This document shows, piece after piece, positions 1 through 4,959 of a stretch of DNA of 5,379 bases. A program made the translations under genes and the position numbers. The notes under the pieces were generated by a model. The model made no database searches. It saw nothing but the letters and a program-made list of their open reading frames with translations, and was not told where the DNA came from. The DNA is from Cyanobacteria bacterium UBA11372. GTDB lineage: Bacteria; Cyanobacteriota; Cyanobacteriia; Cyanobacteriales; Aerosakkonemataceae. The stretch covers positions 1 through 5,379 of the forward strand of contig DNGG01000279.1 in NCBI GenBank assembly GCA_003486675.1. Direction: 5' to 3'. Every line of letters starts with the position of its first letter. The stretch's first letter is position 1.

Positions 1-1194
1 ACCCAAATTCAAGGTTTGCTTTTAGGGGAAGATCCCCGCAGCACCGCCGCTTGTTTCCAAGCGATGGGGGCAGAAATTTCCCAATTAAATACAGAATTGG
101 TCACAGTTCAGGGAATTGGGCTGGGTCAACTACAAGAACCCAATGATATTTTAAATGCGGGTAACTCCGGCACTACCCTAAGATTGATGCTGGGACTTTT
201 AGCCTCGCATCAAGGTAGATTTTTTACCGTCACTGGCGATAGTTCTTTGCGAAGTCGTCCTATGTCCCGCGTTGTCAATCCCCTGCAACAAATGGGCGCT
301 CAAATTTGGGGACGCAAAAACAATTCTCTCGCCCCCCTAGCGATTGTTGGACAGCAATTAAAGCCAATTCATTACCATTCCCCCATTGCTTCCGCCCAAG
401 TTAAATCCTGCATTCTGTTAGCAGGATTAATGACAGAAGGACAAACAACCGTCACCGAACCTGCACTTTCTCGCGACCACAGCGAACGCATGTTAAAGGC
501 TTTTGGTGCAGAATTAAGCCTAGATCCAGAAACGAATAGCGTCACCGTTACTGGCCCTGCTAAGCTACAAGGACAAACGGTGATCGTTCCTGGTGATATC
601 AGTTCTGCTGCTTTTTGGTTAGTTGCTGGGGCAATTGTACCGGGTTCGGAATTATTGATTGAAAATGTCGGCGTTAATCCCACCCGTACCGGCGTTTTAG
701 AAGTTCTAGAAATGATGGGTGCGGATATTTCTTTGGAAAATCAGCGGGAAGTTGCTGGGGAACCCGTCGCCGATTTACGAGTGCGTCATAGTCAGCTAAA
801 AGCTTGCCAAATTGCCGGTGATGTGATACCAAGATTGATAGATGAAATCCCGATTTTAGCAGTCGCGGCTGTTTTTGCTTCTGGGACTACGGTAATACGG
901 GATGCAGAAGAATTGCGCGTGAAAGAAAGCGATCGCATTGCCGTAATGGCGTCCGAATTAAACCGCATGGGTGCGAAAGTGAGTGAATTACCCGATGGGT
1001 TAGAAATTACCGGCGGCACGCCGCTCGTGGGAACCGAGGTGGATAGTTATACCGATCATAGAATTGCGATGAGTTTAGCGATCGCAGCCCTCAACGCTAC
1101 CGGCACAACAACAATTAATCGTGCCGAAGCAGCCGCTGTTTCCTATCCAGACTTTACCCCCACCTTACAACAGATTTGCGGTCAAACTGCATAG
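1..1194 (+). CDS. aroA: 3-phosphoshikimate 1-carboxyvinyltransferase (EPSP synthase), 5' end cut off by window
   Basis: The enzyme joins phosphoenolpyruvate to shikimate-3-phosphate to make EPSP, the sixth step of the cytoplasmic shikimate pathway. The frame is open from base 1 (TQIQG, then LLLGEDPRST), so the TTG at 16 is an internal leucine and not the start. About 40-50 N-terminal residues should lie outside the window; 397 residues are present. Visible family motifs, in window residue numbers: NAGNSGTTLR (52-61, phosphate-binding loop), LRSRPMSRVV, SAQVKSCILLAGL, RDHSERMLKAFGAEL, GDISSAAFWLVAGAI, LIDEIPILAVAA (contains the catalytic Asp), RVKESDRIAVMASELNRMGA, and SYTDHRIAMSLAIAAL near the C-terminus. 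NSGTTLR rather than the enteric NAGTAMR is the form I associate with Bacillus- and cyanobacterial-type enzymes. Two HIP1 octamers lie inside the gene. The frame is intact to TAG at 1192-1194. The gene converges on the Uma2 gene, with 138 bp between the stops. Confidence 0.97.
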   Translation, partial: TQIQGLLLGEDPRSTAACFQAMGAEISQLNTELVTVQGIGLGQLQEPNDILNAGNSGTTLRLMLGLLASHQGRFFTVTGDSSLRSRPMSRVVNPLQQMGAQIWGRKNNSLAPLAIVGQQLKPIHYHSPIASAQVKSCILLAGLMTEGQTTVTEPALSRDHSERMLKAFGAELSLDPETNSVTVTGPAKLQGQTVIVPGDISSAAFWLVAGAIVPGSELLIENVGVNPTRTGVLEVLEMMGADISLENQREVAGEPVADLRVRHSQLKACQIAGDVIPRLIDEIPILAVAAVFASGTTVIRDAEELRVKESDRIAVMASELNRMGAKVSELPDGLEITGGTPLVGTEVDSYTDHRIAMSLAIAALNATGTTTINRAEAAAVSYPDFTPTLQQICGQTA

Positions 1195-1201
1195 GTCTAA
1201 A

Positions 1202-1297
1202 TTGCTCAGACAGGACTGTTTGTAGTAAGCGCTTCAGCGCTGATATCGGCACTAAAGTGCCTACTACGAACTAAAATAGTTAGTTATGTCTGAGCAA
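1202..1297. repeat. Nested palindromic element with 11-bp perfect terminal inverted repeats
   Basis: The outer arms are TTGCTCAGACA (1202-1212) and TGTCTGAGCAA (1287-1297), a perfect 11-bp inverted repeat. Inside lies a second pair, GTTTGTAGTA (1218-1227) and TACTACGAAC (1262-1271), matching at 9 of 10 positions with the odd one a G-T. Within that sit two tight hairpins: AGCGCT/AGCGCT (1228-1241) and GGCACT/AGTGCC (1248-1261), each with a 2-nt centre. The whole could fold as a three-way junction. GTAGTAAGCGCTT...TACTAC sequences are, from memory, dispersed repeats in filamentous cyanobacteria. It lies between the ends of two convergent genes, where transcribed hairpins could slow readthrough, but no T-run follows on either strand, so I do not call a terminator. 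Confidence 0.75.
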
Positions 1298-1336
1298 AAA
1301 AAGATTCTGATTGTTGATAACAGTCATAGTTACTAA
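1286..1336 (+). pseudogene. 16-codon remnant resembling a response-regulator N-terminus
   Basis: The ATG at 1286 opens a 16-codon frame, MSEQKKILIVDNSHSY, ending at TAA 1334-1336. The stretch KKILIVD followed by an acidic or amide residue is the usual first beta-strand and acidic pocket of CheY-like receiver domains (typically KILIVDD). Here the second Asp is Asn and the frame ends at once, so no receiver domain could fold. The first four codons are the right arm of the inverted repeat at 1287-1297. The end overlaps by a few bases the TAG of the convergent Uma2 gene. It may be the scar of a lost regulator gene. A match this short could also be chance. Confidence 0.35.
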
Positions 1337-2262
1337 TTGCTCTGACAGAAAGCTTGCACTTGTGCTTCGGATAAGCTCAATATTTGGGCAATTTGACTAA
1401 CCTCCATTCCCGCCGCTAAGAGATTTTGGGCAGCTTGACGCAGTTGAGCTTGTGCTTGTTCTTTTTCTAGTTGTGCTTGTTCTTTTTCTAGGCGTTCTTG
1501 TTCTTTTTCTAGTTGTGCTTGTTCTGTATCGGTAAGTAGCCAATTTCCTTGGCGATCGCACCATCTTAACCAATTACTCGGCACATCTTCAAACACCCCT
1601 GACCAAATACCTAAACCAATCTCTAAATCGGTCAACCAAATGCGGGGATTTTCTGGTTGAATTGACTGTTCAAGATATCGTCCGCCATCCAATTTGAAAT
1701 ATCGCAATTGTTGGGTGTAACGACTGTAAACTATGTAGTGTGGCACCCGCAAATACTTTTCGTAAACCTCAAATTTACCCGGCGGTGTTTCCCGTGTCAG
1801 TAAGTTTGGCTCTGTCTCCTCTACCTGTTGCGATTGATTGGAAACTTGACTGTAAAAACGTCCCAAATCTTCGCTTTCAGTTCCAGGGGATAAAAATTCT
1901 ACCACTACATAAGGATGCTGTCCTTCTTGCCAGCTAACATAACTGCGGCGCAGTTCAATGCCTTCGTATAAACGCGGGACATTAACTGCTAGAAACCAAT
2001 CGGGACGTTTGTGCCATAAAGGATGCTTGACATCGTAGTACAAATTGAGGTCAGAGGCGGTAAAGCAATTCTCGCGGGAGTATTCGGTTAAGCGCAAGGT
2101 TCGACTTAACAATTGTGGTTGGAGATCGTGAAATTCGTCTGGCAAACCAGGTTCCTCCGGGAATTCGCTGGGTAGATCGTACATCGTCGGCAGAGTTTCA
2201 GACGGCGACTTGGGCGGATCTTCTTGTTCAATTTCAATCTGCGTGGGGGGATTGGGAAGCAT
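1333..2262 (-). CDS. Uma2/DUF820-family endonuclease-like protein with coiled-coil tail
   Basis: This is a 309-residue protein of the Uma2 (DUF820) family, a PD-(D/E)XK nuclease fold greatly expanded in cyanobacteria; its cellular role is not established. The core has RPDWFLAVNV (Asp88), VVVEFLSPGTESEDLGR (Glu122) and FEVYEKYLRVPHYIVYS (Lys169), followed by the strand-rich end of the fold. Residues 1-50 are Pro/Glu-rich and probably disordered. About residues 140-162 look like an insertion in the nuclease core. Residues about 245-275 are LEKEQ-type heptads forming a coiled coil, and the last 30 residues (GMEVSQIAQILSLSEAQVQ) look like a small helix-turn-helix. A longer frame begins at TTG 2274, but ATG 2262 is chosen because a strong GGAGG precedes it by 5 nt. 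The gene is single, convergent with aroA and divergent from the gene at 2539. The family is recognised by motif only. Confidence 0.85.
   Translation of the reverse strand: MLPNPPTQIEIEQEDPPKSPSETLPTMYDLPSEFPEEPGLPDEFHDLQPQLLSRTLRLTEYSRENCFTASDLNLYYDVKHPLWHKRPDWFLAVNVPRLYEGIELRRSYVSWQEGQHPYVVVEFLSPGTESEDLGRFYSQVSNQSQQVEETEPNLLTRETPPGKFEVYEKYLRVPHYIVYSRYTQQLRYFKLDGGRYLEQSIQPENPRIWLTDLEIGLGIWSGVFEDVPSNWLRWCDRQGNWLLTDTEQAQLEKEQERLEKEQAQLEKEQAQAQLRQAAQNLLAAGMEVSQIAQILSLSEAQVQAFCQSN
1459..1521 (-). repeat. Three tandem 21-bp units encoding the Uma2 coiled coil
   Basis: Units start at 1459, 1480 and 1501. The first and third are identical (TTCTTTTTCTAGTTGTGCTT plus G) and the second differs at three bases. 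Each encodes one seven-residue turn of the EQAQLEK type, so gain or loss of a unit would keep both the reading frame and the coiled-coil register. A degenerate partial unit continues toward 1440. Confidence 0.85.
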
Positions 2263-2267
2263 CGCCA

Positions 2268-2272
2268 CCTCC
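2268..2272 (-). promoter_or_regulatory. Shine-Dalgarno site that fixes the Uma2 start
   Basis: On the minus strand the sequence reads TTGGAGGTGGCGATG. GGAGG (2272-2268) sits 5 nt before ATG 2262-2260. If translation began at the in-frame TTG 2274, this site would lie inside the coding sequence and have no purpose. Confidence 0.7.
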
Positions 2273-2326
2273 AATGGGGTTTCAACTTTAATTCGATCTT
2301 AATTTAAGTTGCTTGTTATCTTTTGC

Positions 2327-2354
2327 TGATGGTTAATTGCTAATGGTTAATTGC
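2327..2354. repeat. 14-bp tandem duplication
   Basis: TGATGGTTAATTGC (2327-2340) is followed directly by TAATGGTTAATTGC (2341-2354), 13 of 14 bases identical. It lies in the divergent intergenic region, 65 bp or more upstream of the Uma2 start. No role is visible. Confidence 0.75.
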
Positions 2355-2360
2355 AAATTT

Positions 2361-2441
2361 AGGACTTACGCAGATTTGGTGGCTGCGGTGCGTTACGCTA
2401 GCGCTAACGCACCCTACTTTAAGATCTTTTGCGTCAGACCT
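2361..2441. repeat. 81-bp inverted-repeat element (MITE- or REP-like)
   Basis: Imperfect 12-bp termini, AGGACTTACGCA (2361-2372) and TGCGTCAGACCT (2430-2441), match at 10 of 12 positions when one is inverted. The centre is a strong hairpin: GGTGCGTTA (2387-2395) pairs with TAACGCACC (2405-2413) around the self-complementary CGCTAGCG. AGGACTTACGCA and GGTGCGTTA...TAACGCACC are, from memory, widespread repeats in filamentous cyanobacterial genomes. I see no clear target-site duplication. It sits between the divergent Uma2 gene and the gene at 2539. Confidence 0.65.
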
Positions 2442-2467
2442 GCAATTGTTCAAGTGGCGATCGCATC

Positions 2468-2493
2468 TCAATCCGGAATTGAGCCAATATAAT
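2468..2493 (+). promoter_or_regulatory. Candidate promoter (-10 TATAAT) with overlapping dyad
   Basis: A perfect TATAAT lies at 2488-2493, 45 bp before the ATG at 2539. No good -35 box stands 16-18 bp upstream, as in many regulated cyanobacterial promoters. Immediately upstream, TCAAT (2468-2472) and ATTGA (2478-2482) form a 5-bp dyad around CCGGA, where an activator or repressor could bind. The dyad is short enough to be chance. Confidence 0.4.
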
Positions 2494-2526
2494 ACGAAGA
2501 AATATTAGACTATTGCCTGCGTACCT

Positions 2527-2532
2527 GGGGAG
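2527..2532 (+). promoter_or_regulatory. Ribosome binding site of the gene at 2539
   Basis: GGGGAG stands 6 nt before ATG 2539-2541. This is normal spacing and supports this start over later ones. Confidence 0.6.
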
Positions 2533-2538
2533 TTTTAG

Positions 2539-3033
2539 ATGGTTAGCGATCGCTTGTCTCAATTAGAGAGAAACCTGCAAGCTCAATATCAGCTACTTGG
2601 TGCGGCTGAGCAGGGTATCAATCAAGCCATAAGCAAGGTAGACGCGGCAAAGTATGAGATGGAAATTGAGAACGATATCCGACCCTGGATACGACAGTAT
2701 GAAGAAGAGTATTTCGCGCTGCTACAACAAGAAAGTCCGAATGTGACTTTTGTGGAAGCGGATGCCCAAGCGGTTGTCAATGCGTTGAGTCAAGAAATTA
2801 TCCGGGTACAGAGTCAGCCCGATCGATATACGGCTGAAATACTGGAACTGTTGCAACAAATTGAAGCCAAGCTGAACGAACCTGAAGCGACAGCAGATGC
2901 AAAACTGAAAGCAACGCTGTCGATGTTTCCGCCGTTTATTGGGTTGTCCTACGAAGCACAGTTAGATACGGAGAATTTTTGCCGTCGATATTTTCCCACA
3001 TTTACACGGCTGATTCAGCGCGCAAAAAAGTAA
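2539..3033 (+). CDS. Helical protein of unknown function, zero-frame product ending at a slippery site
   Basis: I do not recognise a named family. The 164-residue product is almost all helical. Residues about 1-60 (LSQLERNLQAQYQLLGAAEQ onward) are coiled-coil-like. About 75-112 is another amphipathic stretch, and 115-155 contains KLNEPEATADAKLKATLSMF followed by YEAQLDTENFCRRYFPTF. Cyanobacterial multidomain signalling proteins often carry, from memory, similar helical N-terminal adaptor domains before a membrane segment or effector, so an adaptor role is possible but unproven. The start ATG has a good ribosome binding site and a TATAAT box upstream. The frame ends GCA AAA AAG TAA. The last seven sense bases form A_AAA_AAG, and the -1 frame continues for 157 codons. 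The zero-frame protein is therefore either a short isoform or the broken front half of a longer gene. Confidence 0.75.
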   Translation: MVSDRLSQLERNLQAQYQLLGAAEQGINQAISKVDAAKYEMEIENDIRPWIRQYEEEYFALLQQESPNVTFVEADAQAVVNALSQEIIRVQSQPDRYTAEILELLQQIEAKLNEPEATADAKLKATLSMFPPFIGLSYEAQLDTENFCRRYFPTFTRLIQRAKK

Positions 3034-3068
3034 CATCCTCCGATAGAAAGCGCTTTCCATCCGGGGAT
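3024..3068 (+). promoter_or_regulatory. Candidate -1 ribosomal frameshift site with downstream stem
   Basis: A_AAA_AAG occupies 3024-3030 in the correct register (GCA AAA AAG), the same slippery sequence used in E. coli dnaX and many IS3-family elements. TAA follows at once at 3031-3033. After a 4-nt spacer, ATCCTC (3035-3040) can pair with GGGGAT (3063-3068), five Watson-Crick pairs plus one U-G, enclosing the palindrome GAAAGCGCTTTC (3046-3057). I see no strong Shine-Dalgarno-like stimulator 10-14 nt upstream. The heptamer and register are direct observations. That ribosomes shift here is inference. An A-run indel would look the same. Confidence 0.45.
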
Positions 3069-3503
3069 AAACGGATTGTGGCGCTTGGAATCGTCGCGCT
3101 ATTGAGTCTCGGTGGTGGTGTAGGTTTGCACGTTCTACAACCTCAGTTGTCACCTCTGTGTCTGATACAAAAGTGCGAGCAAAAAACCAAAACGACGAAT
3201 AATTCTCAAATTTCAGTGCTTTTTGATAATAAATGGGTAAAAATTCCACGAGCTGCTTTCTCAAACTACTGGGAGGAAAACCATCCTATCTCCAGGCGAA
3301 AGCGAATTGCTTTCCTAGTAACCGAGGCAAAACTCAACTCATTTGGTGTACTAACAGCGAAAATCGATGCAACTGTTAATCAATTGGGTGGGAATTGGAT
3401 AAACAATGCTCCTGACACTTGGAACGGCACAGCCGTCACTTGCTTTGTAAACATTCAGCGACGTGATGGTGGTGGATTAAATTATATTCCATGCCAATTA
3501 TAA
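3031..3503 (+). CDS. -1 frame continuation: transmembrane segment plus C-terminal domain
   Basis: Read in the -1 frame after AAA AAG, this adds 157 residues and gives a 321-residue fusion. It begins with a basic linker (VTSSDRKRFPSGDKR, fusion residues 165-179). A hydrophobic segment of about 21 residues follows (180-200), and then a domain of about 120 residues with cysteines at 208, 213, 302 and 319. The basic linker before the hydrophobic segment predicts the N-terminal part in the cytoplasm and the C-terminal domain outside it, where the cysteines could pair. I recognise no family in the C-terminal domain. The frame can be opened on its own only from TTG 2979, which has no ribosome binding site and encodes shadow sequence, or from GTG 3078, which begins directly with the hydrophobic segment. 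Both look poor, so a link to the upstream frame is favoured. Confidence 0.6.
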
Positions 3504-3530
3504 GAACAAAACCCATTCAAGGTTATTTTT

Positions 3531-3536
3531 AGGTGA
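3531..3536 (+). promoter_or_regulatory. Ribosome binding site of the frameshifted TPR gene
   Basis: AGGTGA stands 6 nt before ATG 3543. It is the main reason to place the gene's start there, although that ATG is out of frame with the TPR coding sequence. Confidence 0.5.
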
Positions 3537-3542
3537 TTTAGT

Positions 3543-4044
3543 ATGACTTTATGGGCTGGCTGAATTAGGTACAGCGTTTGACCCAGCCGCTATCTATTTC
3601 TATCGCGGCCTTGCTTACGGCAAAAAAGGAGAATACGACCGCGCGATCGCCGATTTCAACCAAGCCATCCAACTCAATCCCAAATTCGCAGCAGCTTTCT
3701 ACAATCGCGGCAATGTTTACAGTGATAAAGGGGAATACGACCGCGCGATCGCCGATTTCAACCAAGCCATCCAACTCCATCCCAAATACGCAATAGCCTT
3801 CAACAATCGCGGCAATGCTTACGACAAAAAAGGGGAATACGACCGCGCGATCGCTGATTTCAACCAAGCCATCCAACTCAATCCAAAATTAGCAGAAGCC
3901 TTCTACAATCGCGGCAATGCTTATGAGCTAAAAGGCGACAAAGTAAAAGCAATTGAAAGCTATCGCCAAGCTTTAGCCCTTGCCCAAACTCCGCAGGTGA
4001 AAGAGTTTGCCCAGCGCAGGTTAAAAGAACTCGAAGCCAATTGA
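3543..4044 (+). pseudogene. TPR-repeat protein with a one-base frameshift near its start
   Basis: From about 3556 to the TGA at 4042-4044 one frame encodes four tetratricopeptide repeats of 34 residues. The first three carry GEYDRAIADFNQAIQL and the fourth is diverged (GDKVKAIESYRQALAL). TPRs stack into a helical scaffold for protein-protein contacts; no partner is visible. This frame has no ATG, GTG or TTG before the repeats and is closed upstream by TGA 3544-3546. The ATG at 3543, with AGGTGA 6 nt before it, gives only MTLWAG then TGA 3561. Removing one G from GGG 3553-3555 joins them as MTLWLAELGTAFDPAA, a 166-residue protein. The gene lies 39 nt after the preceding stop, so co-transcription is likely. 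The lesion could be a real mutation or a base-calling error. A +1 shift at GGC TGA would also reach the right frame but lacks known stimulators. Confidence 0.75.
3601..4008 (+). repeat. Tandem 102-bp TPR coding repeats (four units)
   Basis: Units begin at 3601, 3703, 3805 and 3907, with exact 102-bp spacing (34 codons). The first three share long identical blocks, for example GAATACGACCGCGCGATCGC at 3631, 3733 and 3835. The fourth is diverged at DNA level. Each of the first three contains one HIP1 octamer at the same place. Such near-identity points to recent unit duplication or gene conversion. Confidence 0.9.
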
Positions 4045-4059
4045 TTCGTACCGTAGCTC

Positions 4060-4075
4060 TCCCACGCTGATGGGA
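4060..4075 (+). other. Weak hairpin after the TPR gene
   Basis: TCCCA (4060-4064) and TGGGA (4071-4075) can pair around a 6-nt loop, 15 bp after the TPR stop. No T-run follows, so a terminator role is doubtful. It may be a worn repeat. Little else is visible in 4045-4109, and I find no clear promoter or ribosome binding site for the next gene. Confidence 0.25.
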
Positions 4076-4109
4076 TAGACTATTAAGTAGTGTTAGCGCT
4101 CAATTGGTT

Positions 4110-4421
4110 ATGACACTCAAAGAACAACTCCTCCAAACAATTGAAACCCTGCCCGATGAACTACTGGCAGAAACGCTGAAATTTGTCCAAACCCTTCAGC
4201 AACCAATTCGCCAAACCCCTGGAATTTGTGGCGGCGCGGCGCGAATTCGGGATACCCGCATTCCCGTGTGGACGATAGTTACCTACCAACAACAAGGTGC
4301 AACTGATGCAGAACTGCTTCATAATTACCCTGGACTCACTTTCGACGATCTCCAAGCAGTGAGAAATTATTACGAACTTAACCGAGAAGAAATCGATCGC
4401 CAGATTGCTGAGAACGAGTAA
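4110..4421 (+). CDS. DUF433 antitoxin-like protein
   Basis: This 103-residue protein is probably the antitoxin of a type II toxin-antitoxin pair. Residues about 1-30 (LKEQLLQTIETLPDELLAET) resemble the short helical DUF2281-type region seen in other antitoxins. Residues about 37-101 are a DUF433 domain: ICGGAARIRDTRIPVWTIV, then GATDAELLHNYPGLTFDDL and a YY...NREEIDRQI end. DUF433 folds as a small helix-turn-helix-like domain commonly encoded next to DUF5615 proteins, which fits the next gene. ATG 4110 is preferred to TTG 4104 on codon type; neither has a clear ribosome binding site. Its TAA touches the ATG of the next gene, so the two are surely one operon. By analogy the antitoxin would bind the toxin and repress the operon. 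Confidence 0.85.
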   Translation: MTLKEQLLQTIETLPDELLAETLKFVQTLQQPIRQTPGICGGAARIRDTRIPVWTIVTYQQQGATDAELLHNYPGLTFDDLQAVRNYYELNREEIDRQIAENE

Positions 4422-4658
4422 ATGCTGAAATTTTATTCTAATGAGAATTTTCCGATCGATATGGTCTATTTGCTGAGGTCACTTGGCTATGACGTTTTGA
4501 CATCCTACGAAGCTGGACAAGCCAATCAAAAAATACCAGACGAGCAAGTGCTTATATATGCTACAAATGCAGGGCGCATCGTCATTACCGAAAATCGCCA
4601 AGATTTCATCGACCTCCATTTTACCACCTCGAATCATACAGTTATAATAAAAAAATAG
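4422..4658 (+). CDS. DUF5615 PIN-like toxin, short C-terminus
   Basis: This 78-residue protein of the DUF5615 family (PIN-like, predicted RNase, usually a toxin) pairs with the DUF433 gene directly upstream. Motifs are YSNENFPIDMVYLLRSLGYDV with the N-terminal acidic site (family LDENFP; here the first Asp is Asn), SYEAGQANQKIPDEQVLIYA, and RIVITENRQDFIDLH. The family normally runs on past NHxGIII to about 110-130 residues from memory; here it ends NHTVIIKK just after a run of seven A (4649-4655). The missing part normally finishes the fold, so activity is doubtful. In the +1 frame the sequence continues openly into the next gene, and in the other frame it adds 13 residues, so the original ending is unclear. 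A promoter for the next module appears to overlap its 3' end. Confidence 0.75.
   Translation: MLKFYSNENFPIDMVYLLRSLGYDVLTSYEAGQANQKIPDEQVLIYATNAGRIVITENRQDFIDLHFTTSNHTVIIKK
4620..4648 (+). promoter_or_regulatory. Candidate promoter of the second antitoxin-toxin pair
   Basis: TTTACC (4620-4625, four of six to TTGACA), a 17-bp spacer and a perfect TATAAT (4643-4648) lie 65 bp before ATG 4714, inside the end of the DUF5615 frame. The geometry is ideal. An A/T-rich coding tail could give a TATAAT by chance. Confidence 0.45.
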
Positions 4659-4713
4659 CGATCGCTCAAATCCGAGCCAAATTATTAAATTTATAACTCG
4701 TTTAGCAGAAACA

Positions 4714-4959
4714 ATGAAAGCAATCAAAGTGATGGGAACTATTAACGACCAAGGACAGTTGTCTTTAGATCGACCTTTACAGTTGACTAAAAATATTCGC
4801 GTTGAAGTAATTGTCCTGATTCAAGAAGAGTCAGAAATCGATGAAGACGATACCCCTGATGCAGAAATGCTGGCAGATTTGCGTCAAGCTTGGCACGAAG
4901 CAATGACTGGACAGACGATTCCTGTTTCTCAACTATGGGAAGGTATCGAAGATGTCTGA
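4714..4959 (+). CDS. RelE-partner antitoxin, cyanobacterial type
   Basis: This 81-residue acidic protein has the features of cyanobacterial antitoxins encoded before RelE-like toxins. The N-terminal half (MKAIKVMGTINDQGQLSLDR to EVIVLI) is a strand-rich domain resembling AF2212-like or AbrB-like antitoxin N-termini. Residues about 40-50 are an acidic linker. The end (LRQAWHEAMTGQTIPVSQLW) is a helix that would wrap the toxin. Its last 8 bp overlap the toxin start (ATGTCTGA), the usual sign of translational coupling. No strong ribosome binding site precedes ATG 4714. A candidate promoter stands at 4620-4648. It looks intact although its toxin is broken. Confidence 0.8.
   Translation: MKAIKVMGTINDQGQLSLDRPLQLTKNIRVEVIVLIQEESEIDEDDTPDAEMLADLRQAWHEAMTGQTIPVSQLWEGIEDV

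Noticed and set aside
372..1019. Minus-strand frames opposite aroA
   Set aside because: The plus strand here encodes conserved EPSP synthase motifs throughout; the minus frames are shadows.
1228..1261. Rho-independent terminator for aroA
   Set aside because: The hairpins are strong but no T-run follows on either strand; they belong to the palindromic element.
2979..3033. Independent start of the membrane protein at TTG 2979
   Set aside because: There is no ribosome binding site, and the first 17 residues are an out-of-frame shadow of the upstream gene. The real coding signal begins after the slippery site.
2962..3264. Minus-strand 100-residue frame across the frameshift junction
   Set aside because: No family features; it is antisense to sequence with clear helical, transmembrane and start-site signals on the plus strand.
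3578..3796. Plus-strand frame with repeated ARSPISTKPSNSIPN
   Set aside because: Another frame of the TPR repeats, opened only by a TTG, with no ribosome binding site. The frame encoding TPR consensus residues is the real one.
3565..3876. Minus-strand frame with repeated GDRAVVFPF-type blocks
   Set aside because: It is the reverse shadow of the TPR repeats; its periodicity is explained by the 102-bp TPR units on the plus strand.
3601..4008. CRISPR-like array
   Set aside because: The regular spacing is 102 bp with no unique spacers, and the units encode TPRs.
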